From positions 1 through 61,296 of IMG/VR virus record IMGVR_UViG_3300046836_000468: 61,296 nt of DNA. The stretch is one strand, 5' to 3'. Both the position numbers and the translations under genes were made by a program. Shown here piece after piece: positions 1 through 8,254 of this stretch. The notes beneath the pieces are model-generated. The model did not search any database. It was not told where the DNA came from and worked only from the letters and a program-made list of their open reading frames with translations. Position 1 is the stretch's first letter. Every line of letters begins with the position of its first letter. This DNA is from a virus.

Positions 1-127
1 GGCGTACGACCACGAGATTGACGGCGTCGTGAAGCTGGCGATGAGCGAGGCGCCCGTCGACGTGCCCAACACGATCTACTACCGCAAGGCGCTGTCGTGC
101 GGCGACCTCGACGACGCGACGGGCGAG
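1..127. repeat. terminal direct repeat, left copy (circular contig overlap)
   Basis: The first 127 bases are identical to bases 61170 to 61296, and the reading frame of the virion gene running off the right end continues correctly into the left end. A perfect repeat of exactly 127 bases is the size of a common assembler k-mer, so this is most simply an assembly overlap of a circular molecule rather than a biological terminal repeat. The real genome length would then be about 61,169 bp. A circularly permuted, headful-packaged genome would assemble this way. Confidence 0.93.
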
Positions 128-784
128 GTCATCCCGCCGCCGCCTGGCGAGACTGGCGGCGAGGGCGAAGGCGAAGACGAAGGTCCCATCGGCGGCACGC
201 TGCCCACGCTCCCTGGCGTCGACAACGCGCTACCTGGCCCGCAGCCCGGCATCGACAACGAGCTGCCGCCTGAGCGTCCGCCGCTCGGCAGCACGCTGCC
301 CGAGGGACCGGCCATCGACAACGAGCTGCCGCGTCCGAACTTGCCGCCTATCGGCTCGACGCTGCCCGAGGGGCCGCGCCCCGACAACGAGCTGCCTCTC
401 CCCGAGGAGCTGCCGCCGTTTGGCACGACGCTGCCGACGCGCCCCGGCGTCGACAACGAGCTGCCCCCCGAGCGTCCGCCCATCGGCTCGACGCTTCCCG
501 AGGGACCTGCGCCCGACAACGAGCTGCCGCGCCCTGGCCTGCCGCCTATCGGCTCGACGCTTCCCGAGGGGCCGCGCCCCGGCAACGAGCTGCCGCGCCC
601 TGAGCTGCCGCCAGGGAACACCACGCTGCCCGAGAGTCCTGGCCCCGACAACGAGCTGCCTTACCCCGAGCTGCCCGAGGAGCTGCCGCCCATCGGCGTC
701 AACCTGCCGACGCGCCCCGGCATCGACAACGAGCTGCCCCCCGAGCCGCCGCCCGCGTCTGACGACGCAGAACAGGAGCGCTGA
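1..784 (+). CDS. neck/tail-completion protein, DUF2635-like, with proline-rich repeat tail (3' part)
   Basis: This is the C-terminal part of a protein whose start lies at the right end (61066); joined across the junction it is 295 aa. The N-terminal ~75 residues, with VPNTIYYRKALSCGDL, resemble the short DUF2635 protein (Mu gp38 position) that precedes the sheath gene. After an acidic EGEGEDEG stretch come about eight degenerate repeats of 21-26 residues with the core IGSTLPEGP..DNELP.P.LPP, predicted to be an extended polyproline chain. It stops 3 bases before the sheath start. A second virion gene at 58677 carries the same kind of tail. The repeat's role is unknown; a flexible surface brush is a guess. 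Confidence 0.75.
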   Translation, partial: AYDHEIDGVVKLAMSEAPVDVPNTIYYRKALSCGDLDDATGEVIPPPPGETGGEGEGEDEGPIGGTLPTLPGVDNALPGPQPGIDNELPPERPPLGSTLPEGPAIDNELPRPNLPPIGSTLPEGPRPDNELPLPEELPPFGTTLPTRPGVDNELPPERPPIGSTLPEGPAPDNELPRPGLPPIGSTLPEGPRPGNELPRPELPPGNTTLPESPGPDNELPYPELPEELPPIGVNLPTRPGIDNELPPEPPPASDDAEQER

Positions 785-787
785 CCC

Positions 788-2266
788 ATGGCCCTGCAGA
801 GCATCATCAGCGACTCCAACCGCGTGCCTGGCACGTACACGCTCGTCTCGCTCGGCGTCGGCGTGCGCTCGGCAGGCGGCGTCACGCGCCACGTCGTGCT
901 GTTCGGGAACATGACCGCAGGCGGCTCGGCGCTGCCGCTGACCGAGTACGACATCTTTTCCGAGGACGACGCGCGCACGTACTTCGGCCCGGGCTCGGAG
1001 CTCTTCCTGATGGCCAAGGCGGCGCTCGACGGCTGGGCGGGCATCTCGCTCAAGGCCATCGCCATCGCCGAGTCCGCAGGCACTGCAGCGACCGGAACCA
1101 TCGTCTACGCAGGCACGGCGACCAGCGCAGGCACGCGCGGCGTGAGCGTGCTGGGCGAGGAGATTCAGGTCGGCGTCAACAGCGGCGACGCTGCAGCGGC
1201 AGTCGGCATCGCCGTCGCTGCCGCCATCAACGCGAAAGGCGACTGGCCCGTCACGGCCGCCGCGAACACCGGCACCGTCACGCTCACGGCCAAGCACAAG
1301 GGCCCGCGCGGCAACTTCATCGCCGTGCGCGAGCGCGCCATCGCCGGGGCGGGCATCACGGCAGTCGCGCCCGTGGGCGGCTACCTGACGACGGGCGCGA
1401 CGAGCGACACGCCGCAGGCTGCGCTCGATGCCATCGCGGCGGTGCGTCGGCGCTACCTGGTCGCGCCCTACTCCGACGCCACCAACCTCGCGCTGTTCCG
1501 CGCGCACATCGATGCCGAGCAGCAGCCCGAGGTCGGCCATCGCAAGCGCTGCATCTTCGGCTCGCTCGACACGCTCGCCCTGACCACCACGCTCGTCACC
1601 GGGCTGAACAAGGCGCGCATGCAGGCCGCCTGGCAGTACCTCGCCGACCAGCCTCCGGGCGTCATCGCAGCGGGCCTGGCGGCGCGCATCGCCGCGCGCG
1701 AGAGCGCGGGCGCGAGCGGCACCGCCTACAACTTCGATGGCGAGATCCTGCCGAGCGTCAAGCCGCACTACCTCGTCACCAGCCGCCCCATCAACGCGCA
1801 GCTACAGAGCGCGCTCAACAACGGCATCACGCCGCTGGCGACCGCAGGCGACGGCACGGTGTACGTCGTCCGCAGCATCACGACGCGCAGCCGCGACACG
1901 CTGAGCAACGCGGACTACCGCGTGCTCGACACGACCAAGGTCGCCGTACCGGACGAGGTCGCAGACCGCACCGAGCTGCTCTGCCTCGACCGCTTCGTCG
2001 GCTTCAACGCGTCGCAGGACCCACCCGATGGCCAGGTCGCGCCGAGCGGCGTGCTGACGCCCTCGCTCTACCGCGACGCGCTCTACGAGGTCGCCATCGG
2101 CGCCGAGGAGGACGGCCTGCTCGAGGTCGGCAGCGTCGAGAAGAACAAGGGTCAGATCCTGACCGAGCTGTCCGAGACAGCGCCGGGCAGGTTCAACGGG
2201 GTGCTGCCGCTCGACGTCATCGAGGGCGCGCACCAGTTCGCAAACGACGTTCGGCAGATCGGCTGA
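788..2266 (+). CDS. tail sheath protein (Mu gpL-like)
   Basis: This 492-aa protein forms the contractile outer tube of the tail. The N-terminus PGTYTLVSLGVGVRSAGGV, the central Ala/Thr/Gly-rich domain and the long subtilisin-like sheath core ending in an EGAHQFANDVRQIG tail match the Mu gpL type, whose usual length is about 495 aa. It sits directly before the tube gene, as in Mu. The start is the ATG 3 bases after the previous stop. The sheath assignment is secure from length, order and sequence style. Confidence 0.88.
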   Translation: MALQSIISDSNRVPGTYTLVSLGVGVRSAGGVTRHVVLFGNMTAGGSALPLTEYDIFSEDDARTYFGPGSELFLMAKAALDGWAGISLKAIAIAESAGTAATGTIVYAGTATSAGTRGVSVLGEEIQVGVNSGDAAAAVGIAVAAAINAKGDWPVTAAANTGTVTLTAKHKGPRGNFIAVRERAIAGAGITAVAPVGGYLTTGATSDTPQAALDAIAAVRRRYLVAPYSDATNLALFRAHIDAEQQPEVGHRKRCIFGSLDTLALTTTLVTGLNKARMQAAWQYLADQPPGVIAAGLAARIAARESAGASGTAYNFDGEILPSVKPHYLVTSRPINAQLQSALNNGITPLATAGDGTVYVVRSITTRSRDTLSNADYRVLDTTKVAVPDEVADRTELLCLDRFVGFNASQDPPDGQVAPSGVLTPSLYRDALYEVAIGAEEDGLLEVGSVEKNKGQILTELSETAPGRFNGVLPLDVIEGAHQFANDVRQIG

Positions 2267-2294
2267 GCCTCTCAGCGCCAACAGGAGGTGACAC

Positions 2295-2669
2295 GTGGAC
2301 GCGTACGAGGGCCCAGCTGAAATCTACATCGAGGCGCGCCTATTGGCCGAGGCCAACAAGGCGAGCTTCTCGATCAAGGGCAACAACAACCAGGTCTTCA
2401 CCATGCGCAAGGGCCTCGCCGGCAAGTCTGACGGCGCGACCACGAGCGAGGCCACCATCGAGAGCGCCATCCCGCGCAAGGGCATGGAGTTCGACTTCAG
2501 GACGGCGGTGCTGCAAAAGCGCATCTTCACGATCGTCGTCAAGAGCGGCAACCAGCGCGTGCAGTTTCAGGGCTGGTTCGAGAGTGCAGACTGGGCCAAC
2601 GCGGTCGACGCCGCGACGATGCAGAGCGCGCAGTTCATCGCGGGCGCGCCCAAGATCCTGGGCGCCTGA
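2295..2669 (+). CDS. tail tube protein (Mu gpM-like)
   Basis: This 124-aa protein would form the inner tail tube. It begins at GTG behind a strong AGGAGGTGA ribosome site. The sequence is a compact beta-rich fold (IYIEARLLAEANKASFSIKGNNN, later VVKSGNQRVQFQGWF), the right size for Mu-type tube subunits of about 118 aa. It lies between the sheath and chaperone genes and its stop overlaps the next start by one base (TGATG). Confidence 0.82.
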   Translation: MDAYEGPAEIYIEARLLAEANKASFSIKGNNNQVFTMRKGLAGKSDGATTSEATIESAIPRKGMEFDFRTAVLQKRIFTIVVKSGNQRVQFQGWFESADWANAVDAATMQSAQFIAGAPKILGA

Positions 2670-3193
2670 TGCCCAAGTTCTCGGACGAGTCGGTGCGTGC
2701 GGCGCTGCGTGGCAGACAAGCCATGCAGCGCTACCCGTTTCCGGGGCAGCCCGGCATCGAGGTCGGGGTCAAGCTGCTCACGGACGCGGAGCTTGACAGC
2801 GTGCGCCTCGAGGCGGTCGAGCTGTGCAAGCGCGCCAAGGCCGAGCTCGTCGCGGACCCCGAGTTCCTCGACCGCATGATTCACCGCGAGACCATCTCGC
2901 GTGCGTTCGTCGACGTCGATGCGCCGACGCAGCCTTTCTTCAGCTCGCAGAAGGAGGTCGCCGAGCTCGACAGCCTGACGGTGCGCACGCTGTTCGAGCT
3001 GTACAAAGCGCATCACGAGGCGATGGACCCGTACACGCATTGCCCGCCCGAGGAGGTCGGAGCGCTCGTCGAGTCGCTAAAAAAATCAGCGCAGCCACTG
3101 GCGGTCTTGAGCCTCTACGACTCGTCCACGCTGAGGCACTGCGTCACTTCTATGGCGTCGATGCTGCGCGGGACGTCACCGCCACCCAGTTGA
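2669..3193 (+). CDS. tail assembly chaperone, short form
   Basis: This 174-aa protein lies between tube and tape-measure genes, the position of the lambda gpG / Mu gp41-type chaperone. It is helical and acidic with no transmembrane segment. Codons 137-139 contain a run of seven A (3079-3085) in the frame X XXY YYZ, where a -1 shift would give a longer product. The zero-frame tail after that point is short and weakly protein-like (RGTSPPPS), as expected of the unshifted product. Confidence 0.82.
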   Translation: MPKFSDESVRAALRGRQAMQRYPFPGQPGIEVGVKLLTDAELDSVRLEAVELCKRAKAELVADPEFLDRMIHRETISRAFVDVDAPTQPFFSSQKEVAELDSLTVRTLFELYKAHHEAMDPYTHCPPEEVGALVESLKKSAQPLAVLSLYDSSTLRHCVTSMASMLRGTSPPPS

Positions 3194-3246
3194 TCTACTT
3201 CCTGCAAGTGCTGGCCGAAGTGCGCGAGCGAAGGAGTGGACAGTGA
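2669..3246 (+). CDS. tail assembly chaperone, -1 frameshift product (G-GT type)
   Basis: Slippage at the A AAA AAA heptamer would join the first 139 residues to 53 residues of the -1 frame (ISAATGGLEPLRLVH ... YFLQVLAEVRERRSGQ), giving 192 aa. The -1 frame is helical and protein-like. Its stop overlaps the tape-measure GTG start (GTGA), the same coupling used all along this operon, whereas the zero-frame stop leaves a 49-base gap. Long-tailed phages commonly make both forms in a fixed ratio to load the tape measure. Frameshifting itself is inferred. Confidence 0.78.
3079..3085 (+). promoter_or_regulatory. -1 ribosomal frameshift slippery site
   Basis: Seven consecutive A residues are read as CTA AAA AAA in the chaperone frame, the canonical A AAA AAA heptamer. 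It is the longest A-run noticed in this GC-rich genome and lies exactly where the zero frame and the -1 frame overlap. No downstream pseudoknot was modelled. Confidence 0.8.
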
Positions 3247-5264
3247 GCATCGAGGCGACCGCAAAAATCACACTAATCGGCGCGAGCGAAGCTCTTAAAT
3301 CGCTGCAGGGTGTGACGCGCGAGACGGGCGCCGCGGGCAAGGCCGCCAAGAGCGCAGCGGACACGCAGGCCGCAGCGGCCAAGAAAGCCGCCGCTGCGCA
3401 GGAGGCTGCAGCCAAGAAGGCTGCGCAGGCGCAAGAGGCCGCTGCCAAGAAGGCTGCAGACGCGTCTATCAAAGAGGGTGAGCGCTGGGCCAAGGCTGCG
3501 CAGCAGAGCGCGATGGTGCGCATGCGCGCGCAGGAAAAAGAAGCCCAGGCCGCCAAGCGGATACAGGAAGAGGCCGCACGCGTTGCAGCGCGCGAGCTCG
3601 CCAAGGTTACGGAGGCAGCTGCGCGCGAGGCAGCTAAGCAGAAGCGCCTCGCCGAGAAGACTGCGGCAGCCGAGGCCAAGGCCAGGCGCGAGACGCTACG
3701 CCAGGTCGGCGGGCTGATGGTCACGGCAGGGTCGGGCCTCGCGGCCGGCATCGGCGTTGCGGTCTCGACGGCGCGCGGCGGGAGCAAGTCGGTGCAGGAG
3801 CGCATCGCGGCCGGCAATGAGTTTCGCGAGCGGCTGTTCAGCGTCACGGGCGCAGCGGGCCAGACCGCCGAGCAGCGCGAAGCCACGCAGGGCAAGATCA
3901 TCGAGGCGAGCAAGGCAACGGGCAAAGACCAGAGCGAGCTGCTCGGCGTCGTCGAGACGGGGCACGCGCAGTTTGGCGACCTGCAGTTCTTCGCGGACAA
4001 CATCAAGGAGATTGCGACCATCGCGAAGGTCGCCAACGCGGACACGGGCGAGTTCGCCAAGGCGATCGGCTCGGTCAAGCAAGCGTTCAACCTGACAGGC
4101 GAGGAGGCCATCCAGGCCGGCTACCTCATGAGCGCGTCTGCAGACAAGGGCTCGGTCGAGCTCAAGGACTTCGCGCGCGACTTCGCGGCGAGCGCGGGCA
4201 TCTTCTCGATGAACACCGGGCAAAAGGGCATCGGGGGCGTGCGCCAGTTCTTGGGCGCCTCGCAGGGCATCGCGACCGGACAGTTCGGTTCGGCCGAGAG
4301 CGCCACGCGGCTCGAGCGCTTCATCACGGACGTCAACGACGTCAAGGTGCGCAAGGAGCTCAAGGGCATCGGCATCAGCAACGTCGCCGACGCGAGCGGC
4401 AAGGTCGACGTCGGCAGGCTGCTCGACCAGCTCGGCAACAACAGCAAGTTCAAGAGCGCCGCGACGCGGCAAAAGGTCTTCACCGAGACGCGGTCGCTGC
4501 AGGCGGTCGAGTCGCTGCTCGCTGCGCGCGAGCGCGAGAAGACGGGCGGCGTCGGCTTCAAGACCATCGCGGGCGTGAGCGAGGAGGCGGGGCGCGCAGC
4601 GATCAGCGGGGGCTTCGCGTCGCTCTCCCAGGAGGGTTTCTTCAAGAACCAGGTCGCGGCCGCCGAGATGCAGGCCGACACGATGAGCCACCTGGACGAG
4701 ATGAACACGCAGCTCGGCGCCGTCAGTGGCGCAGCGGACACGCTCGAGAAGAGCTTCGGCGCGCTGTCCATCTGGGCGAGCAGCATCGCCGCGATGGGCG
4801 TGACGTCGGTCTTGTCCGCTGCCATCCAGGGCAAGCTGTTCGGCGGCGCAGCGGCAGAGTCGGGCGGGCTGCTGGGCAAGGCGGCCGGCGCAGTCGGCGG
4901 CGCGGCAGGCGCGTCGGCGAGCGCGCTCAGCGCGACCGCAGCGGCGGGCGGGCTCGCAGGCGGCGCCGTGATGGCAGGCGGGGCGCTCGTCGCAGGCGCG
5001 GCCGGCTACGCGCTCGGCGAGGGCATCAACGCGGGGACAAGCGCCCTGCGCGACGACAAGCAGAGCCTGAGCGACCTGCTCGCGGGCGTGCTCGAGCAGC
5101 TCGCGAGCGGCGGCCTGGGCGACGCCAAGAGCCGCATCGGCGCGACCATCGTCAACTCGGACGGCGGCTCGCGCACGATCGTGGCCGAGCTCAAGGAGAT
5201 CAACGCAGGGCTGAAAGCAGCAGCAGCCAAGCCAACGGCCGGCGCGCCGAGGGAGCCGCGCTGA
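3243..5264 (+). CDS. tail tape measure protein
   Basis: This 673-aa protein sets tail length and plugs the tube. Residues ~30-150 are an Ala/Lys/Glu coiled coil (repeats of AAKKAAAAQE). The middle has a phage tape-measure core (ASKATGKDQSELLGVVETG ... AGYLMSASADKGSVELKDF). Residues ~515-600 are a Gly/Ala-rich hydrophobic stretch likely to insert in membrane. By the usual ~1.5 angstrom per residue, a tail near 100 nm is expected. The GTG start overlaps the frameshifted chaperone stop and the end overlaps the next ATG. Confidence 0.88.
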   Translation: MSIEATAKITLIGASEALKSLQGVTRETGAAGKAAKSAADTQAAAAKKAAAAQEAAAKKAAQAQEAAAKKAADASIKEGERWAKAAQQSAMVRMRAQEKEAQAAKRIQEEAARVAARELAKVTEAAAREAAKQKRLAEKTAAAEAKARRETLRQVGGLMVTAGSGLAAGIGVAVSTARGGSKSVQERIAAGNEFRERLFSVTGAAGQTAEQREATQGKIIEASKATGKDQSELLGVVETGHAQFGDLQFFADNIKEIATIAKVANADTGEFAKAIGSVKQAFNLTGEEAIQAGYLMSASADKGSVELKDFARDFAASAGIFSMNTGQKGIGGVRQFLGASQGIATGQFGSAESATRLERFITDVNDVKVRKELKGIGISNVADASGKVDVGRLLDQLGNNSKFKSAATRQKVFTETRSLQAVESLLAAREREKTGGVGFKTIAGVSEEAGRAAISGGFASLSQEGFFKNQVAAAEMQADTMSHLDEMNTQLGAVSGAADTLEKSFGALSIWASSIAAMGVTSVLSAAIQGKLFGGAAAESGGLLGKAAGAVGGAAGASASALSATAAAGGLAGGAVMAGGALVAGAAGYALGEGINAGTSALRDDKQSLSDLLAGVLEQLASGGLGDAKSRIGATIVNSDGGSRTIVAELKEINAGLKAAAAKPTAGAPREPR

Positions 5265-6202
5265 TGGCTGACTACTTCGAGCAGACGATTCTCGAGGCGA
5301 GCCTCGCGTACGTCGAGTTTCCGGTCAGCGATCGCAAGGTCGCCACCGGCCGACGCGTCAGCCGCACCGAGTACCCGTATCGCGACGGCCAGGGCGTCGA
5401 GGAGCTCGGGCGCAAGCCCTACGTCTTCAACCTGACTGTGCCGCTCTTTCGTGGGCTCGACGTCTCGTACTACCCCGACACGTACCAGCTCTTGCTCGCG
5501 GTCATCGAGGACCCGGAGCAGCGCGGCTCGGTCGAGTACGTCGACCCGGAGTTCGGCCCGGTGCAGGTGCAGATTCTCGACTACGACGTGATGACGTCGG
5601 GCGAGCGCCGCGACGGCGTCATGCTCTCGCTGGTGCTCGAGGAGCGGGGGCTTGACCAGTCGCTGCTCAGTAACCTCACCAAGCCCGAGCTCGCAGGCGC
5701 AGCGCGCGCGAGTCTGTTCGCCACGCAGGTCGATCAGGAGGTCGCGTTCATCGACCTGCCGGACGAGGACAAGCCGCCCTTCCGGCTGTCGGACACCTGG
5801 GGCAAGTTCCAGGACGCGCTCAACACGGCGGCGATGACGGCCGACGAGGTCGCGGCGCTGCTCGACGAGGTGTACTTCGTGGTCTCGCGCTTCCTCAACT
5901 TCAGCGCCAAGGACGAGCTCGAGCGCTGGAGCCTGTTCAACACGCTGATCGACTTCGCAGGCGCAGCCGAGGACGCTGCCAACCAGAACGACCTGGTGCA
6001 GACCATCGAGGTCGTGCTGCAGGCAGACATGAGCGCCTACGACATCGCGACGCACTACCACAACGACGCCGACCGCGCCGACGAGGTCATCCACAACAAC
6101 CCGACCGCCAACCCCATGCGCTACCCACGCGGCACGACCGTCCGCATCGTCACGGACGCGCAGACGCCGGCCGAGCGGCCCGGCTACGGAGCCCAACGAT
6201 GA
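5264..6202 (+). CDS. Mu gpN-like tail/DNA circulation protein
   Basis: This 312-aa protein has the N-terminal layout of the DNA_circ_N family (Mu gpN): a short lead, then a domain with SRTEYPYRDGQGVEELGRKP, FNLTVPLFRG and YPDTYQLLLAVIEDPEQRGSVEYVDPEFGPV. Mu gpN is a baseplate-hub component below the tape measure; the DNA-circulation name of the family is historical. Order after the tape measure and before the gpP-like gene agrees. It overlaps both neighbours by one or a few bases. Confidence 0.8.
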   Translation: MADYFEQTILEASLAYVEFPVSDRKVATGRRVSRTEYPYRDGQGVEELGRKPYVFNLTVPLFRGLDVSYYPDTYQLLLAVIEDPEQRGSVEYVDPEFGPVQVQILDYDVMTSGERRDGVMLSLVLEERGLDQSLLSNLTKPELAGAARASLFATQVDQEVAFIDLPDEDKPPFRLSDTWGKFQDALNTAAMTADEVAALLDEVYFVVSRFLNFSAKDELERWSLFNTLIDFAGAAEDAANQNDLVQTIEVVLQADMSAYDIATHYHNDADRADEVIHNNPTANPMRYPRGTTVRIVTDAQTPAERPGYGAQR

Positions 6203-7692
6203 CCCGCGCAAGCGCGAGCGAGGACCACGCGGAGCTCGAGTGCGAGTCGAGCCTGCTGACCAGCTGGACGAGCTACTCGTTTCAGAGCGACCTGTTCACG
6301 CCGGCCGACGCGTGCCGGCTGAGCATCGGCCTCGGCAGCTCGAGCGCGCGCGACATCCGGCGCACCATCACGCAAGCGCAGGCGCTGCTCGCCCCCGGCA
6401 AGCTCGTCAAGGTGTACGTGACGGCGGGCGGCAGGCGCGCGCTACAGGGCGCGTTCCTCATCGACAGCTGCGAGATTGCCAACGACGCGGACGGCGGCAC
6501 GCAGATGACGCTGTCGCTGCGTGACCGGGCGCTACAGCTCATCGGCTCGGCAGCGGACCCGAAGCTGTACGCGGCGCACGACACGCTCGTGTCGGTCGCG
6601 CGCCGCGCCGTCAAGCCATGGGGCATCGAGGTGACGGCCGACCACGTCGCGGCGCGTGACCTGCGCCAGGCGCGCGTCAGCAAGGACAAGCTCAAGCGCC
6701 TGCAGCAAAAGGCGCGCAGCTGGGGCATTCAGCCGAGCCTGATGAGCGAGAAGATCGCCGCGTCCATCGACCACGGCACCATCACGTTCGACGACTTCGC
6801 AGGCGCGCAGGCCGGGCGCATCGACGACGCGTCCATCACGCAGACGGCCGGCACGTTTCCGTACGCGGGCCCGTACGCGCGGCCCAAAGTCGAGCGCTCG
6901 GTCGTGCCGCTCGACCGGCCGCTCACCTTCCCGTTCCGCAACGGCATCACGCGCGACGGCAACCTCATGGTGGTGCATCAGGGCATTCCGTGGTCGGGCG
7001 CGACCGGGCTCAGCTCGCTGCAGATCTACCAGCTCAAGGTCAAGGACATCCGCCCGCAGTCGGGCGAGACGGTCTGGGAGTTTCTCGACCGCTCGGCCAA
7101 GCGCAACGGCCTCTTGATGAGCATGACCCCGGACGGCAAGCTGCTCTTCTGCGGGCTGCTCTACGACCAGCACCCGAGCTACCACCTGACGCGCCGTGTC
7201 GAGGGCGACCGCACGCAGAACAACATCGTCAGCGGCGGCTCGCGCCTCGACATCTCGGACGTGTGCGGAGACGTCATCGTGTACGGGCGCGTCAAGGGCA
7301 AGGACGTGTCGCGCTCTGCGTTCAAGGGCCATGCGGTCTCGACGGCGACCGACCTCGTGCGCGTGCCGTACGTCAAGACGCTGGTCGTGCACGATAATGC
7401 GATAAAAACCGGGGCCGACGCGCAGCACCGCGCCGCGTACGAGCTCGGCAAGAGCAAGCAAGGCGCGTTCGCAATTTCGTACACGATGCGCGGACACTCC
7501 GACAGCGGGCTGTTCTACGCGCCCGACACCATCGCTCAGATTGACGACGAGGTCTGCGGCATCCACGGCGCGTACTACGTGACGGCGCGGACGTTCGCAC
7601 GCTCGGCGCGGCAGGGCCCGACGACCGAGCTCAAGCTCGTGCCCAAGGGCGCCATCGTGCTCAGCGCGAACGCGTCAGGAGACCTCGCATGA
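6199..7692 (+). CDS. baseplate hub protein (Mu gpP / gpD, gp27-like)
   Basis: This 497-aa protein is the likely central hub ring between tube and spike. It has the late-control gpD/Mu gpP pattern: an N-terminal beta domain ending FLIDSCEIANDADGGTQMTLS, a helical insertion, then VWEFLDRSAKRNGLLMSMTPDGKLLF and YGRVKGKD. A late-control (transcription) role known for P2 gpD is not implied; the structural role follows from position. ATGA overlap with the gene before and with the spike after. Confidence 0.83.
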   Translation: MTRASASEDHAELECESSLLTSWTSYSFQSDLFTPADACRLSIGLGSSSARDIRRTITQAQALLAPGKLVKVYVTAGGRRALQGAFLIDSCEIANDADGGTQMTLSLRDRALQLIGSAADPKLYAAHDTLVSVARRAVKPWGIEVTADHVAARDLRQARVSKDKLKRLQQKARSWGIQPSLMSEKIAASIDHGTITFDDFAGAQAGRIDDASITQTAGTFPYAGPYARPKVERSVVPLDRPLTFPFRNGITRDGNLMVVHQGIPWSGATGLSSLQIYQLKVKDIRPQSGETVWEFLDRSAKRNGLLMSMTPDGKLLFCGLLYDQHPSYHLTRRVEGDRTQNNIVSGGSRLDISDVCGDVIVYGRVKGKDVSRSAFKGHAVSTATDLVRVPYVKTLVVHDNAIKTGADAQHRAAYELGKSKQGAFAISYTMRGHSDSGLFYAPDTIAQIDDEVCGIHGAYYVTARTFARSARQGPTTELKLVPKGAIVLSANASGDLA

Positions 7693-8240
7693 GACGCATG
7701 GACGTCGGCCAGTTCCTGCAGGACGTAATCGGCTTTGCCAAGGTCGTGCGCGCGAGCGTGGGCAAGAGCGGCTCGGTCGAGCTCGGCATCGAGGCGCACG
7801 CCGACGACGCAAGCAAGGACAGCTGCGAGTGGTGGGGCCACCCGGCCATCAGCTGCCAGCCTGCAGCGGGCTCGGAGTCGCTGTTCGTCGACCTGGGCTC
7901 GGAGCGCATTGTGCTCGGCGTCAAAGAGCGGCGCTGGCAGGTGTCGGTCGAGGCAGGCGAGTGCGTCGTGCGCGCGCTCGGGCCGAGCCCGGCAGCCTAC
8001 CTCAAGCTCAAACCGGACGGCACGGTGGAGCTACACGCGACGCGCATCGACCTTGGCGGCGAGGCGCTCACGACGTTCATGGCGCGCGCCGACCGCGTCG
8101 ACGTGGCGCTGACCAAGCTGCAGTCGACGTTCGACGTGCACACGCATCTGTCGGCCGCGCCGAGCTCGCCCACGTCGCCGCCTGCCGTGCCGATCGGGGC
8201 GCTCGGCAGCTCGGCAGCAGACAAGGTTTACGGCTCGTAA
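7689..8240 (+). CDS. baseplate spike protein (Mu gp45 / P2 gpV-like)
   Basis: This 183-aa protein should form the trimeric membrane-piercing spike: an OB-fold first half (residues ~25-100), then a beta-helix (KLKPDGTVELHATRIDL). HTH at 151-153 in FDVHTHLSAAPSSP is the HxH motif that holds an iron ion at the spike tip in P2 gpV and Mu gp45, followed by the usual Pro-rich loop. Size matches the family (~190-210 aa). Confidence 0.85.
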   Translation: MRRMDVGQFLQDVIGFAKVVRASVGKSGSVELGIEAHADDASKDSCEWWGHPAISCQPAAGSESLFVDLGSERIVLGVKERRWQVSVEAGECVVRALGPSPAAYLKLKPDGTVELHATRIDLGGEALTTFMARADRVDVALTKLQSTFDVHTHLSAAPSSPTSPPAVPIGALGSSAADKVYGS

Positions 8241-8254
8241 AGGAGCAGACTCCC

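Noticed and set aside
230-1768. Long minus-strand open frames opposite the sheath and most virion genes
   Set aside because: They are Arg/Ala/Gly-rich with GC-biased codons, lie wholly opposite well-supported genes and have no ribosome sites; they are shadows of a high-GC genome.
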